Shown here piece by piece: positions 51,701-64,000 of a stretch of 64,000 nucleotides of DNA. The notes below the pieces were generated by a model. That model was not told the origin of the DNA. It saw only the letters and a program-made list of their open reading frames with translations, and ran no database searches. How positions within the stretch are numbered: the first letter of the stretch is position 1; each line of letters opens with the position of its first letter. The translations under genes were made by a program, and so were the position numbers. The stretch comes from Nyssa sinensis (lineage: Eukaryota > Streptophyta > Magnoliopsida > Cornales > Nyssaceae): NCBI GenBank assembly GCA_008638375.1, contig CM018032.1, positions 8,187,001 to 8,251,000 of the forward strand, given 5' to 3'.

Positions 51701-54700
51701 TCTCCACTAATATCAATACCAAAACAAAAGCTGTGAATATTTTCCAGATCCATTTCTCTTATCTACTTTTTCAACTTGCCCTCAGCACCATAGCCTTCAA
51801 AAGTTTGCTAAGAACATAAATTGAGGAAAATTTTGAAGAAAAAAAACAGAAGCTTACCCATAGGTCCGGTCCCAGTTTGTCGGCTGTAATCAATCAAATC
51901 TTTCATACTATTAACCACTTCTGATATCTGCAATGCACCAAGAAAACAGATGAGACAAGAAAATCAATTTATCATTCGGGCAGCACACAGAACTTACAAA
52001 TAAAATTCTCCATAATTCAATCCAGAGAATAATCTTCTTTGATCTGACAATTCTTAATTATGTTTTTTTAATTACTGTAACCCATTGAAGTTAAATTAGA
52101 AAAACAAGTCAAATAACTTAAAAATGAAACATCAGATTGCAACATTGTTAATAATTGGAAAATATTAAAAAAACCATCAGATTGATGACATTGTTTATAA
52201 TTGTATAAAATATGTATAAATAGAAATGCAGGTACAAGCATTCCAATTTGGGGGGCCCAAGTTCATGATTTCATTGAGAAATCCCGTCATGATTTACATA
52301 CAATTCAAGGAGCACATAGTTAAAGTGCAATGACTTAAGGATGGCCACAGGCGAGTTCTCTGGCAATCCCCGCACCCCTAATAAGACTGATGGTGTTCCA
52401 CCAGTAGGGCTAGGACAGGCGATGGGGATCTTTAGGCCAACCCAAACTAAGTTCATGCCAGGGTTCTCGATCTAGTCACTGAGCCCTGCCCAGCACAGAT
52501 ATACGCTTATTGATTATTACTACCACTATTGGTAGGGGGATTGTAAAAAAATTTAAGCAACATCACGTTCAACATCGACCAGAAAAACCAACAATTGTGT
52601 AAGCATCTTGCATAGCAACCTTTACAAAAAAAACAATAGTCAAACTATGTCCTGTTCCTATGTGGGAACAAAACATTTAATTGTGTCAAATTATGTAGTT
52701 TTACCATTACTGGAATAGAATCGTCCAAATAGTTTTGCCTGACACACTCAAATCAGACATACCAATCCCCTACATGTGATGATGGAAGAAGCAACAGCTC
52801 AAATTTTATAGCAAGGGCTTCTTCCTGATTCTCACATGAAGAGAGAGATGAAAACCCTTTTTTCCCACTACATTCCATGTAATTAAATTATACTCTTAAG
52901 TATATTCTTAAATGATAACATCATCATATCATACATTATATTATTATAAAAATATAATATATTAGAAATGTGTAGGACATGTCCATGTACCTGTACCCTA
53001 TCTCATAACACATTTCAAGCTGAGTCCCCTTATCCTAAGATTTGGAATTCAGAAGGTCCAATACCTAGATGATAGACACACCCAATACACATACCCAAGT
53101 CCATGACATGTTACTCGTTAGACAGACAGTCACTATATTCTTTATTGTCCCACATCAGAAAAAGTTAACAATGCCAATCAGTCTGGCCTCTCTATGAAGA
53201 GACTCCTTAACTGCAGCCCTCTGGTTATTCTCACCTCTTAATGGTGTTTTGTGTTGCTAAATGCAGAGATGAAGTCCGCACATATCATGTTCACTCAAAA
53301 TTCAATTAAAGAATATAATTTTATTCTTTGAATGCTTTATGCATGACATATAGAGTCATAGACTCTATATGATGCTTCCACATTTTAAATCAAGCTTCCA
53401 TTATTCTAACTCGGTTCTTAATACCCACCCGTACTCTGTCATACTCTCACATTTTTCATTTTTTCCCCACCCCGCTCCACCTCAGTCTGGGACATGTCCA
53501 GGGAAGAGTTTATGATTTTCAGTTGAGATGGAAGAGGGTCACCCTCCCTTGAACCCATTCCAGCGCCATTTGACAATTCAAATATATACCATATTATAAT
53601 CAATAGCAAATCATCCTGTTTATCTCAAGCACTGCATCAAAGTTATGCTGATTTAACCAATTCTGGTGCTATGGTAAATGAATGGTTTGGACCTTCAATA
53701 AATTCCATGCTAAGCCTTATAAATAAGCATGCACGGGTAGGGTATTTCAAGTAAAGGGGTAAATCAACTTGGAGTAGAAAGAAAATGAAGGATTTAGAAA
53801 TGAGAACTTTTATAAGATTAAGTGGTACGTAATAATGGAATCTATCTCATAGGACAGAAAGTAAAGGCTGATTCAGATCAGAGCTCCAAGAAGGGAAGAA
53901 CCAAACCCTGCTGTTATCTGACTGTTTATCCTTGAGAAAAACATGAGCAACCTAATATTGGCATAGAACCATCGTAAAAAAATGAAACAAAAAATAAATA
54001 AATTACCAGGCAAGAGAAAATATCAGATGGCGTCAGTACACCGGAGATTTCAAAAATGCAGACTTCTCAGGAAGGTACCAGAAGAATATGGAGTATTACA
54101 ATTTTCTCTATTTAAAAGATGATGGGGTTTGAAATTTGGTGTCCGCTACATAGTGACCTACTCATTACGACTAGGCCAAGACACCATATGGAGTCACTAC
54201 AATTACTGAGCAGAACAAGGTTGGCAGCCACCATACTGGAAAAGGACTAATCTTAGTTGATCATGTCTCATCTAAGTCAGTAAACGGACTTTACACGAGA
54301 AGGGGGTGTATGAGGGCATTAAACATTTTAAATTCCCAAGGAGGTGTTATGGAGAGAAAAAAATTCTTGCTCAAGATCACGACTCGACAGTATCTCCCCA
54401 AAAAAAAAAAAATACTGAGTAAAATTTACAGCGTCCTCACATATATTCTGCAAACCTGTCACTACGCAACTGTGGAATGCAGAAGAAACCCAAGGCATTC
54501 AACTTCTGATAGTTAAGGACCAAAGTTGAAACTGAAGAATAAACTGAATTACCTGAAGACACCGCACGTATCTCTTTGTATATCCTAAATCATTTACCAA
54601 TGGCACTTCCAATGCTTTCGCCAACTGACGAGCTGATGCAACAAACCTGAAGCATAATTAAGCATTAACAATATTAAAGACATTACACATAACAAAATAT

Positions 54701-57700
54701 ACACAATGTACAAGATGTTGATCACCCATATAGACCGGCGTAATGCAACATCAACATCTAACCAGGGATCACCTGGATAGGAACTTCCAACAGATATGCA
54801 GAAGATGAATGAAAAAATCCATGCCAGGAAATTTAGTCCCCGCAAGAGAGAGGATGGATTATTTTCAGGATTGACAGCATTATTTAGTTGTGACTACATG
54901 GTTCCCTCTGACCACCTCACTGGATCAAACTAATCGAGAATGGAAGATGTAGCATTTGCACAAGTGACAAGTAAGTTGTAAGAGAAGAAGCAACATTTCC
55001 ATTCCTCGATAGATACTCAGAAAAGTTCAGATGAAAGAATAGTAAATATTAACTGCCAATACAAAATAATAAATTGGCATTTGGCAATATAATCTATCTT
55101 CATGAATATGGTGTAACATATGCATCCACTGAAACTGTGGAAAACAGATGGTTTTTGGGGGAGAAACAATGCTTGATTGGATATAGATGTGATCAAATTT
55201 ATCATTCACAACAACAATCAACGAGAATGGATTTCCATCAGATTAGAAAAAACTAAAAGACACTGACTAGCGTGAAGAACAGATTAATGTTTTACGTGGC
55301 ATGCATACAGATACAAAGACAGAAAATTTTCTTTAGTTTTTTTTTTCCCAAACATTCAAAAGAGCATGTGAAGGAACTGAGTGAACTGCCAAACTCCAAC
55401 TCAAAAACAAAAAGAGATGGATAGCTCCAGGGCTCAAGAACTGTATGAAGACAAGGGGTATCATGAGAAGATTGGACTCACGTATTACAGTTATTTTGTA
55501 ACTCTGAAACTGGTAAATTGGATGACACATTCTGAGTAGCAGCCTGGTATTTTTGAGCTGCAGCCCCAAGTTGAGTAACCTGCAGAGTACAATCAACAAT
55601 AGCCTAATATGAATGATACAAGACAACTATAACGCTCTTAACTCTGTTACTACTCAAAATAAATAAACAATAAGGGAAAAATGTGTTCAAATGTACCGAA
55701 AATAAAGGCATATTAAACACAAACTAAGCTAACCAAAGTCTGATACAGTGCAGGTTCCAGGTAAAGCATACATGCATCAGAATCAAGAAAATTAGAGATG
55801 TTTCTTATGTTGTGAACTAAATTTAAAACATTAACCTGAGGTATCAACAATCTTCGAGGGATTAGCTCTTCGTGACGCCGAGCACAAAATTCCCATGAGC
55901 ATATCTAGCATAGGAAAGAAAGAACAGAGACAGGTAAATAAGCTTAAAAAAGGTTAGTAGTACTTGGAAACAAAACAAATCCATCCATGTGTAACCTTTA
56001 GGTCTGGAGAGAAAACTATCCGAAGTTGACCATCACGGACAACACGAAGTTGCTCAAAAACGCTTTCCTGAATGGCTTTTGCATAATCCAGGACTATTTG
56101 ACCGGATGAATTAGGATATTCCCGAGGCATATCAACATAGAGAAGTTCCTCCAAAGTACCACTTTCATATTTTATTTTGAAAAGCCTGGGCAGAACCTCA
56201 ACAGTTGCCTCTGAAAGATATAGTTAGCAGATTTTAGATACTGATAGAGAAATAATAAACTTGACAATGCCCAAACAAATGATTATATACGTGTGTGTGT
56301 GTGTCTCTATATATATATATATATATATATAGAGACAGAGAGAGAGAGAGTAAAAAAGTACAGCGCCAATAATTGAGTTGCCAATGGATTTACAAGGCAA
56401 TGGAAAAATAAAAACAAGACACCAATTCAAACAAGTAGTGGGAGCATCTCAGCCATGAACCACAACAGTTTCCATATATGAGAATTTTTTCTTCTTCTTT
56501 TTTTTTAAATTTTTTGGCCAAGTATAAATGACAATTTTGTTGGAAAACCCAACAGCCAAAACATACCAAATCCACGGCCTGGTTTGCGGTTGCATATTTC
56601 GCAGTGCCATACATCCTGCATAATTGCAAATAAGGATTATATAGTTTATGCCAATGTTTGATATTTATAGGCAAGGAACAAATCAGTCTAAATATATCAT
56701 TTCAGAACGTTTACACAAGACATACACAACACTAACGAGCTTCAAAACTAACATCAAGGTGATATATTAGAAAATAGTTCATATGTAAGGTTCATGTTCT
56801 ATTTGAAGTACTAAGGATTAATAGAATTGGGATCCCTAGCAGTAGCATAATTTCACAAGGTTTTCTCTAGAGCAGACCTGCGGGAAAACACCAGTTGTTT
56901 GGCGGCCATTTCCATACATGGAAACACACCATTTCTTCTTGGCATTGGGAGCAAAATACTCGGAAACAAATTTTCTCCAGAAGTCAATATTGTTGTCCTA
57001 CATGAAAATTAAGCATGATTATGACTCATGACAGTTCAACAATATTCATTTTAACAAGAGATTCTTTTCAGGAGAGAAATCTTACCTCAGGTCTGTGTTG
57101 TTGCTGATACATATAATGTGTCAGCCGCCGAGCACACATCCCTGGTTCATATACCTGTTTTACAGGAGACCTCAAAGGCATACTCTGCGCTTGAAACTGA
57201 GGTTGTAATTGTGATCGTTGTTGAGAAAGAGCCTTCAAGAGTTGCTGTTGCTGCTGCTGCTGCTGCTGCTGTTGCTGCTGCAAGAGTCTCTGATGATGCA
57301 AAAGATTAATCTGGGCAGCAGCAGCTTGAGGAGACTGTCTGGACATGTTGAGAAACTGCTGCTGCTGCTGTTGCTGCTGCTGCTGTTGTTGCTGCTGTTG
57401 ATGCAGAAACAATGACTGATCTGAATGTTGGGGTTCCATTTTGACAGGTGCCAGGCTTCTAATAGTCTGGATTTGTTGTGGTTCCAGTTTCACAGAAGCA
57501 AGATTTCTCAAAGACTGCAACTGCTGCTGTCCATGCTGATCATTAGTCACCTGTGGTTCCAGCTTGACAGGTCCAACACCGCTTAAGCCACCTCGAATAG
57601 ATTGATATTGCTGTTGCTGTTGCTGTTGCTGATGGTTGTTGTGAGGGGCAGAGAACTGTTGTAATGACTGCTGATTATGTTGAAAATTTTGAGGTTCAAG

Positions 57701-58156
57701 TTGCTGGGACTGTTGTTGATCTGGTAACATCTGGTTGCCAGAAGGGTTTGTGAACTGTTGTCCCTGAGCTTGACCCGATGAACCAGAGGTTGCCATATTT
57801 GACGGCACAAATGACGATGAAGGGGTACTATAGCCCATTCCATTACCAACGCTGGAAAGAGGATCGGACTCAGCTCCAGTATCAATAACTCCCCGCTGGG
57901 TACTCCCAGGACCAGAAAGTCCAGAATTTGGAACCCCATTTCCTAAAGACTGATGGAGGAGGGATGAAACATTGGGCACACTTCCAAGTATATTCATATT
58001 ATTAAACTGTGTACGGGGCGACACAAGAGACGGGAAAGCAGTCTGTGACGGCACCGAACCTCCTTGACCACCCAGCAAACCAGAATTCGATCGCAGCAGT
58101 GCAGGCGGAATAGGCTGGGAACCACCCATTGGAGTGGGAGGCCCCGATGGTACCAT
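43545..58156 (-). CDS. SEU: SEUSS-type transcriptional corepressor (9 coding exons)
   Basis: Coding exons on the minus strand: 57086-58156, 56878-56997, 56567-56615, 55996-56210, 55836-55904, 55482-55579, 54553-54646, 51858-51927, 43545-44500. They total 2742 nt (913 residues plus stop) with matching phases and GT-AG introns. The N-terminus MVPSGPPTP and SLVSPRTQFNN, the repeated VKLEPQ/VKMEPQHSDQSLFL units and long Gln runs are those of SEUSS. The LIM-binding-type core runs about residues 345-600: EPGMCARRLTHYMY, FWRKFVSEYFAPNAKKKWCV, DVWHCEICNRKPGRGF, RVVRDGQLRIVFSPDLK, CARRHEELIPRRLLIPQ, LEVPLVNDLGYTKRYVRCLQ. The C-terminal third is Gln/Asn/Gly/Ser-rich and ends NFQFDWKSSP. SEUSS works in the nucleus with LEUNIG as a corepressor in floral patterning; that role is from the family. 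Intron 44501-51857 (7.4 kb) carries MITE, SINE and LINE pieces. Confidence 0.95.
44687..45290. repeat. Pair of related blocks about 510 bp apart in the last SEU intron
   Basis: Blocks at about 44687-44790 and 45199-45290 share ATATGCA, GAAATAT, AGTGTGGTACAATATCT and GGGTT-to-CAGCC sequence. The sequence between (44890-45070) has GAGCCAAACCAAGCCGAGC-like words typical of hAT ends, but I cannot delimit an element. Confidence 0.45.
46461..46834. mobile_element. hAT-type MITE, copy 2, perfect 8-bp TSD
   Basis: Flanks GCTCAAAC at 46453-46460 and 46835-46842 are identical. The ends are CAATGTTACC and GGTAACCATG, as in copy 1 at 16040-16452, and similarity runs the full length with small deletions; the GGAACG array is nearly absent here. 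It is inserted in sequence that looks like another degraded repeat. In the last SEU intron. Confidence 0.85.
47608..48460 (+). mobile_element. LINE 3' fragment with duplicated zf-RVT zinc knuckle
   Basis: Reads SFYLELVRRGNGDFPWKAI…TKVALFLA, then in a second frame NHCYMCQEEEETISQLFLHCSFARELC, which is the zinc-binding domain at the end of plant LINE ORF2. A 186-bp unit containing CYMCQEEEETISQ occurs twice (repeats starting about 47825 and 48011), keeping frame. A separate duplication of about 130 bp follows (about 48190-48410). There is no reverse transcriptase core here. In the last SEU intron, antisense to the gene. Confidence 0.75.
48619..48760. repeat. Poly-C/poly-A low-complexity tract with a repeated word
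   Basis: Runs of C (about 20 at 48677-48696) and A alternate. AAAAATCATCTTTAGTCCCC occurs twice (about 48658 and 48734). Probably the tail zone of the preceding LINE fragment. Confidence 0.6.
50207..50330 (-). mobile_element. tRNA-derived SINE, second copy of the 10613 family
   Basis: Flanked by AGAGTTCAGAA (50196-50206) and AGAGTTCAAAA (50331-50341). On the minus strand it carries CTAGCTTGCTTGGTATCTCC, an A-box region, and a GTTCAAGTCCCC B box. It shares GGAGGTGGAGGAGATACCA (plus strand) with the SINE at 10613-10735. In the last SEU intron. Confidence 0.75.
50934..51245 (-). pseudogene. LINE ORF2 C-terminal fragment (zf-RVT)
   Basis: The minus strand reads FKAQNLAWAASWGVFFTLDN then RRGFQLANWCCMCKHWVMVN and LLIHCELGRDLWNF, followed by FSLFGYSWVMPAIVKEMFLSW. 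This is the zf-RVT and tail region also seen at 28493-28738 (FGVTWVMPNSVKDLLLAW). Only this piece remains. It is in the same orientation as SEU, inside its last intron. Confidence 0.75.
51928..54552 (-). other. SEU intron, no element delimited
   Basis: A 2.6-kb intron between the IS­EVVNSMKD exon and the FVASARQLAK exon. AT-rich; short open frames only. I see no bounded transposon or RNA gene. Confidence 0.5.
57236..57402 (-). repeat. CAG/CAA repeats coding for polyglutamine in SEU
   Basis: Two mixed CAG/CAA runs at about 57236-57285 and 57357-57402 (and a shorter one near 57607-57632) encode Gln tracts upstream of the LIM-binding core. CAA interruptions are frequent. Confidence 0.9.
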
Positions 58157-58173
58157 ATTTCCGAAATTACAAT

Positions 58174-59340
58174 CTACAAACACTTATTCAAGTACAAAAA
58201 CTATCTAAAATGACATGAATTTGGCACCCAGCGCCACAAGATTCAAGTATACTCCAATTACACAATAAGGCGTGCAAAATCCGACATACCCAGGGCGGAC
58301 ATTCCAGAGTCCTCATTATGCACTAAAAGAAAGGGAAAACCTTTTTGCCTGAGCATATCGCGTTGAGTGTTACCAGACACAAGTCTATTGCCAAAAAAAT
58401 CCATAAACAAGTCATAAGCTTTGGTACTGAACATCCTAGAATTGCCTTATCTCTGCAAAAGGAACAATCTTCGGCTGGCTTGAACCCTCTGTGTAATTTG
58501 TCAACTTTGGATCAACTTTACCTCGAATCATTCTACAAAAAGCAAATAAGTAAACAAATCAAGCTTTGAGTGTCAGAGGCAGCTTCTGAATCTTTGAATG
58601 CCCCAATAGAGTGACCCAAAACCCTCTTCAAAAGCAGCAAATCAAGAACTTGTATAGATACGAATCCAAATTTCTGAGCCCCACAAACTCAACTCGAACT
58701 CACGAAAATTGAACAAACAAACAGATAAAACAAAAAAGACCGCTTTCTGGCAATTTCAAGCCCAAATTTCCATCTGTAAACCCCAAAGAAAAAAAGATAT
58801 GCAATAAACGAAGAATATATCAAATGAAATGAGAATCTACGCTCAAAATGAAACAACAAAAGTGAGAAGAATAAAAGAGAACCACTCGATCGAGCCCTAA
58901 ATCGTGTAAGAAAAGGAAGTTTTGTCAATCCAAAGCTCAAAATGAGTGAAATCTCTATGATTTTGAAGTATAAATTTATGCTGAGAACAGAAACACGAGA
59001 CGAAGACGTGTGAGGACTTACCAAAGCATGAATTCAACAGTGAGAAAGCCTCTCTAAACTCCGCAGATTGCAATCGAACAACGCACTGTAACTGACCAAA
59101 ATTGAAGACAATCTACTATTAGTCTTCTTCTTCTTCAACTCGTTCTCTTTCGTTTGCATTAAATACATACACATATATTGCGTGTATATATAAATATATA
59201 TATATATATATTGAAGTTATATTTTCTAGGGTATCTTCTTTCTGTTAAACTTCGTTCAAAGTCTTCTTCAATACACTAATCTCACAAGTCTCTCGTCAGT
59301 GGAGAAAGAGGAGAGAGTGTTTCCTGTTCTTCGCTGTATC
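58174..59340 (-). promoter_or_regulatory. SEU 5' UTR exon and leader intron
   Basis: A TTTGTAG|ATT acceptor at 58174-58175 lies 17 bases before the start codon, so a leader intron is likely. The best donor is TTTG|GTAAGT, giving an intron 58174-59021 and a leader exon from 59022 up to somewhere near 59340. Splice sites are from consensus only. Confidence 0.55.
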
Positions 59341-59342
59341 CT

Positions 59343-59381
59343 AGAGAGAGAAAGTAGAGAGAGAGAGAGAGAGAGAGAGGA
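59343..59381. repeat. GA-rich tract upstream of SEU
   Basis: A GAGA run on the plus strand, so (CT)n on the SEU coding strand, near the presumed start of transcription. CT-rich leaders are common in plants; function not shown. Confidence 0.7.
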
Positions 59382-59967
59382 GGGGAGGAGATAGTGTCTC
59401 CTTGCGGACGTCAAAACTGCATTCGATCGGATTGAATTTTCTTCATTCCTTCTTTACCTTTGTTCTCTGAAATGAACTAAATGAAGTCAAATCCTCCTCT
59501 CTCTCCTTACTCCATCCCATAATATATCATCGTCATAATCATCATAGATCACCATGTCATGTATCATATCATCATCATCTCACCGTTCACCTCTTTGGTT
59601 CTATATAAATAAAAATGGCTTTTGATATCCTTTTAATTACGGAAGTACCCGGACTTGATTATTGTTATCATGTGTATGGTCTTCCCGTGACTGTGTGAGT
59701 ACGCACACCATTTTATGGCCGTATAATACGTATCTAAAGGGTAACGCTATTCTTTATAAAATTATATCTCATTGTAGTATTATTAATAATATTTAAAATT
59801 ATATAATTAATATTATTTTATCGTATTAATATCACATTATTTAAGATAAAAATTTAAAAAATAATAACATTTTTTATATCTAAAATGCTTTTTTTTTATT
59901 TATCTTTAATTATATATCTAATATAATATAACATTATGTTAAAAAAAATTATGGATCATTTAGGAGT

Positions 59968-60132
59968 ATTTTCGATCAGCTTACGCACATCAGATTAATT
60001 CATTCTCTCCGTAATAACCAATCCCCCTCTCTATTACATCATGTAATATTTTCGATCAGTTTACGCAAATCAAACTAAATTTTTCTCTTCGTAATAACCA
60101 ATCCCCCTCCCGGTTACATCATGTAATATTTT
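59968..60132. repeat. Tandem duplication, 80-bp period
   Basis: Copies start at 59968 and 60048 with ATTTTCGATCAG and share GTAATAACCAATCCCCCTC and TTACATCATGTAATATTTT. Two copies only, with scattered differences. Confidence 0.8.
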
Positions 60133-62590
60133 TGAGTTCTATGTTGTGTGACTTTCAAAATCATGACTTAATAATACATCACATTAAAAATATAATTACA
60201 AATATTTTTGAATTTTATATGTATATGATTATTTATATTCAACTTAAAACTTTAGGTGGAATCGAGAAGCCAAACAAATACAATCATATATTAAATAATC
60301 TATTATAAATGTTAGGATGATTTTTCATCTGTTTAGCCGATTTGTTATTTTAAAGTCTCAATATAACAGTAAAATTGTTTAATTATGATTTAAAAATCAC
60401 GATTCGAATTGTAAAAATAGTTTTTCTTTAAAGAAATAAAATTACGTATAATTATATATATATATAATTTTTTTCCAAATCTCAATAATAAAAACATATC
60501 GTCTACTGAATTTTTCTTATAACTTATTATGTGGAAGTAAAAATCATTATTTATATATATATATATATATATAAATGTAAATTTAAAGTCTTGGTAATCA
60601 AATTTTTCAAAATAAGGATAAAACAGTTATCATCCATGTTTCTAGTATCATACTCAAGGTTATAAACTTTTATGCATGTATACGTGTCTGTCTACATCAT
60701 ATTACATATATATATATATATATATAGTATGAAAGGGAGGATAGTCAATTTAGTGTAGTAATGGCCCTGAATACAAAATTATTTATTTTAAATAAATTCC
60801 TAATCATATATATAGTGACACTTCATATATCATATAATTTTTAGATAAAAAAAAAAATTTATACATTAAGTTGGTTCTCGTTTGAAATACCTAAGTCACA
60901 ATGTGGACTGTAGATTGGTAGGTTTGCTACAAAATTCCAATCTATAGCCCACGCGATTGTGTTCAAATTCTTGTTGGAATTAAAACTTTATGATTGTGTT
61001 CAAAAAGTCCATGCAAATTGAATACCCCCATCAATTTAAGGGTTTTGAAGTATATTATTTTTGTATTGGAATTTATAAAAATTATTTTACAAAACATATT
61101 TGGTATTTTGAAAATAACTTTTGTATTGAATTCCCTTTCCTAAACGTACAAAAATGTATTTAAAAAAAATTCTCAAAACTATTTTTTAAAGCATTTTTTT
61201 GTTCATTTAAAAGAATTATAACAAATATTCACTAAATCATAAATTTATTATTTTAGATAAAATCATTAGAAATTCTAGTTTATCACATAGGAGCTTAAAT
61301 ATTATTTTTTTACATAGGGACTTTTACAATGCCATTTTAGGCATTGTGACAAATGCACCTCCTAAGAACTTAACATATATTAAATTTCATAAATATAAAT
61401 CTTTTTTTAATATATTATTAAAAATTACAAAAAAAAAAGATTATCATAATCACTGTTAAACAATTTTCAACAAACATCAATAATTTAAAATAAATTATAC
61501 AAAAATAATTATCCAAAATCTAAAATAACCCCAAATGGATTTTAAAGGGGGTTCACATTTTATGCACATACCTATTAACTCATCATATTCTTTCTATTAT
61601 AGTTTACATTGTTTTTTAAAATCTCACTATTGTATTTTTAATTTTTTTTCTCCCTCATCCTATACTGAGGATTGTCGATGAATCTAATCTTGATTCAAAT
61701 CCAATCCATTTATCCGGATTTAGTATAAAAAATCTATTCTGATGAAACGTTCTGATCTAAATGTGATAATTGCTTTTAATTAAATGGATCATATATGAAT
61801 TAAACAAATTCGATCCATTAAAGATCTGATCTGATTTAATATACCATAAAATTTATTTTTTATATATCATATTCAAATATATATTTTATATTTTATAATA
61901 TGTTAAATATTAAATTATATAAAAATTTGTTAAGTTGAGTTTATATATTTTAAAATTTATATATTACTATATATTATAACAAGAAAAAATTTATACATAA
62001 TATATGTTAATATTATTATCGGATGGAATATGATCCCATTCAATAGTTGAAGTTTTCAAATTTGAAATAATAATTTAGATTAATAAGATATAAAAATATT
62101 AATATGCCTAAATTTTATTATTTGATGATATAAACTACTTACATAACATAAAAATGATTTTCATCATAAAAGTAAAGGAAAACTGGGCATTTAAAATTCA
62201 AGGAGATGTTCAAATGCACCTTTAGCAATTCTAGGACCAAAGAAAAACATAAAAATTTTTGCTTTCAATTTTTTTTTCTTACATTTACTTTATTTTCATT
62301 CTAAGTTACCAAAAACAATCTAAGCTCAATAAAATTAATGGTTCCTTTGTCACTTATACTTAAAATAAAGCTTTGAAAAAATGAACAAGAAAGAGAGAAG
62401 ACAAACTATTTCTTATCATTTTTATTCTTATTTTACATATTTAAAGAAGCTTGATGACAGACAAGATTTACCAAAACTTAGAATTCAGAAAATAAAAAAG
62501 AAAAATACTAAATCTTATAATGAAATAACAAAAAAGGGAAAAAAATTATTTTATCTACACATTAGTTTTCATGATAATACAAATTATTTT
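60133..62590. other. AT-rich intergenic sequence, no gene seen
   Basis: Contains several (TA)n tracts (about 60546-60572 and 60707-60726). No coding frame with similarity, no RNA gene and no bounded transposon was recognised. Confidence 0.55.
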
Positions 62591-62936
62591 TAGGATTGTA
62601 AACGAGCTGAGTCAAGTAATGAATTGTTTAAGCTTTACTCATTAAAATAAATGAGTTTTAAGTTATGTTCAAATTCGACTTATTAATTTTTTGAGCCGTT
62701 CTCGAATGAGTCTCTAATCGAGTCGATTACAAGTCAAGTTTGAGTAGCTTGATTTTTTGTATAGTATTAGACAATTTTTAGTTTAATGAGTCAAACTCGA
62801 ACCGAGTTTAATAAATTAACAACCCTTAAAATATGTTTCAACTTGACTTGTTTATCTTACGCATTAATCTTAAACATACCTATAACCAAGTCAATCACAA
62901 GCCAAACTCAAATAACTCATCTCGTTTACAGCCCTA
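62591..62936. mobile_element. Small hAT-type element
   Basis: The left end TAGGATTGTAAACGAGCTGA and the inverted right end TAGGGCTGTAAACGAGATGA match at 17 of 20 positions and resemble the common plant hAT end (AGGGCTGTAAACGAG). The 8-bp flanks ATTATTTT and ATTGTTTC match at 6 of 8 positions, as in an old insertion. AGTC/CGAGTC words recur inside. 346 bp, non-coding. Confidence 0.75.
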
Positions 62937-64000
62937 ATTGTTTCTTACCTTATGTACGAAATAAAAAAGCGTGTATTTAGTGCACAAGACTCTTGTACTT
63001 AACAAGATTAGAGAAGAAAGACAATAGGAGTTATATTGTATTTTCTGTAGGTTAATTCTCAAAACTCAAAAACATCATGGTCTTTGATAAACAAAGCCTT
63101 ATTACAGTGTTGGGCGACAACTTCGTAAAAGTAATAATTTATTGAATTTTTCTATTCATCTTTTATATTGTCTTAAAAAAAATTTCAACTTCAAAAAACG
63201 TGATTTTAAAAATTCAAGTATTTCAAGTTCGAGTTTTTTCTGTATCGATTATTCGTCGTTATAATTTAAAATGTGTCTGACTGTTAAAAAAAATTTAATT
63301 TAATACACATAAATTAATTCAGAATATCCTTAATCGATACATAAAATAAAATAAAAAATGATAACCAAACACCCTTCAAAACTCAAAACCAAATTTTACT
63401 CTACAAACCCACGTTTTGCAGGTTTAAAAGTGTTGGTGAGTTGTTGCCACTTTTAGGGTTGTATTATACATGTTGTATATTATTCTTATTTTATTAACAT
63501 TAAAAGGAAGACAATCCAAGACACGATCTGCGTGACTTTTTGTTCGTTTGAAGGTCTCAATCATAACCGTTGAAGCGTCGTAGGTCCATCATTTATTTTT
63601 TTCCCTTTTTACCCTTACTATGTAAAAGTATGTGCGGTGTAGTTCGTACAAACGACACTCTTTTGATCCGAGTCGTTACGTTGAAAAAATCTCAAGACGA
63701 CATTAATCATACCGTGATTCGCAATTTGTCGGAATACTGGAGGACATTTTTGTCATCTCAATTTTTTTTAAATCGGACGGTCAAAAAATTCGCAATCATT
63801 GTAGATCGAGCTTGACAGTGAGTCTACGCTTGCCACGTATTGTAATGTATGTTCACAAGGTACGAATACTGAGAAACATCTCCTTCCTACTCCTAAGACG
63901 GAAAGAGATGCTAATGTCACCAGGGTTATATCGACTATTCTGTGGCCAGTGGCCAATCCTGGTAGAGTGCCTAATTTGAATTACATAATTGCCATTAGAA
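62937..64000. other. Right end of window, no gene supported
   Basis: From about 63480 base composition becomes more mixed and short open frames appear on both strands, none with recognisable similarity. It could be the upstream region of a gene outside the window; I cannot tell. Confidence 0.5.

Noticed and set aside
57118..57415. Plus-strand frames with Ala and Leu runs
   Set aside because: They are the reverse complement of the SEU CAG/CAA Gln tracts.
63570..63956. Short frames on both strands at the right end as a partial gene
   Set aside because: No similarity, no codon-use signal and no splice sites that would extend them.

Overview
This is a plant nuclear genome window, AT-rich and full of transposons. 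It carries four recognisable protein-coding genes with typical flowering-plant features: split genes with GT-AG introns, (GA)n leaders, a plastid transit peptide, and GRAS and SEUSS families. The protein sequences look eudicot, but I cannot name the species from the sequence alone.

Layout: (1) About 690-7000, plus strand: a GRAS-family SCARECROW-LIKE 1 gene with an intronless coding region (5112-6842) behind a long 5' leader that is probably spliced. (2) 8745-35607, minus strand: a 14-exon gene for a DEDDh 3'-5' exonuclease of the small RNA degrading nuclease 5 (SDN5) type. I rebuilt all exons with matching phases; they give 572 residues. One intron uses a GC donor, and the introns hold a degenerate antisense LINE, a solo LTR with heat-shock-element-like motifs, hAT, MULE and Stowaway elements, TRIMs and SINEs. 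(3) 38582-39460, plus strand: a two-exon plastid m-type thioredoxin. It is divergent from SDN5 across a gap holding a foldback element and a hAT element. (4) 43545-58156 (5' UTR to about 59340), minus strand: SEUSS, a Q-rich LIM-binding-domain transcriptional corepressor, with nine coding exons giving 913 residues. A decayed PIF/Harbinger element separates thioredoxin and SEUSS. The last 4.6 kb (59.4-64 kb) is AT-rich, with one small hAT element and no gene I can support.

The four genes have unrelated jobs: transcription regulation, RNA decay, plastid redox and floral corepression. Gene order is SCL1> <SDN5 TRXM> <SEU. I see no operon-like or obviously new protein system. The most interesting material is in the mobile elements, many of which can be delimited to the base by target-site duplications.
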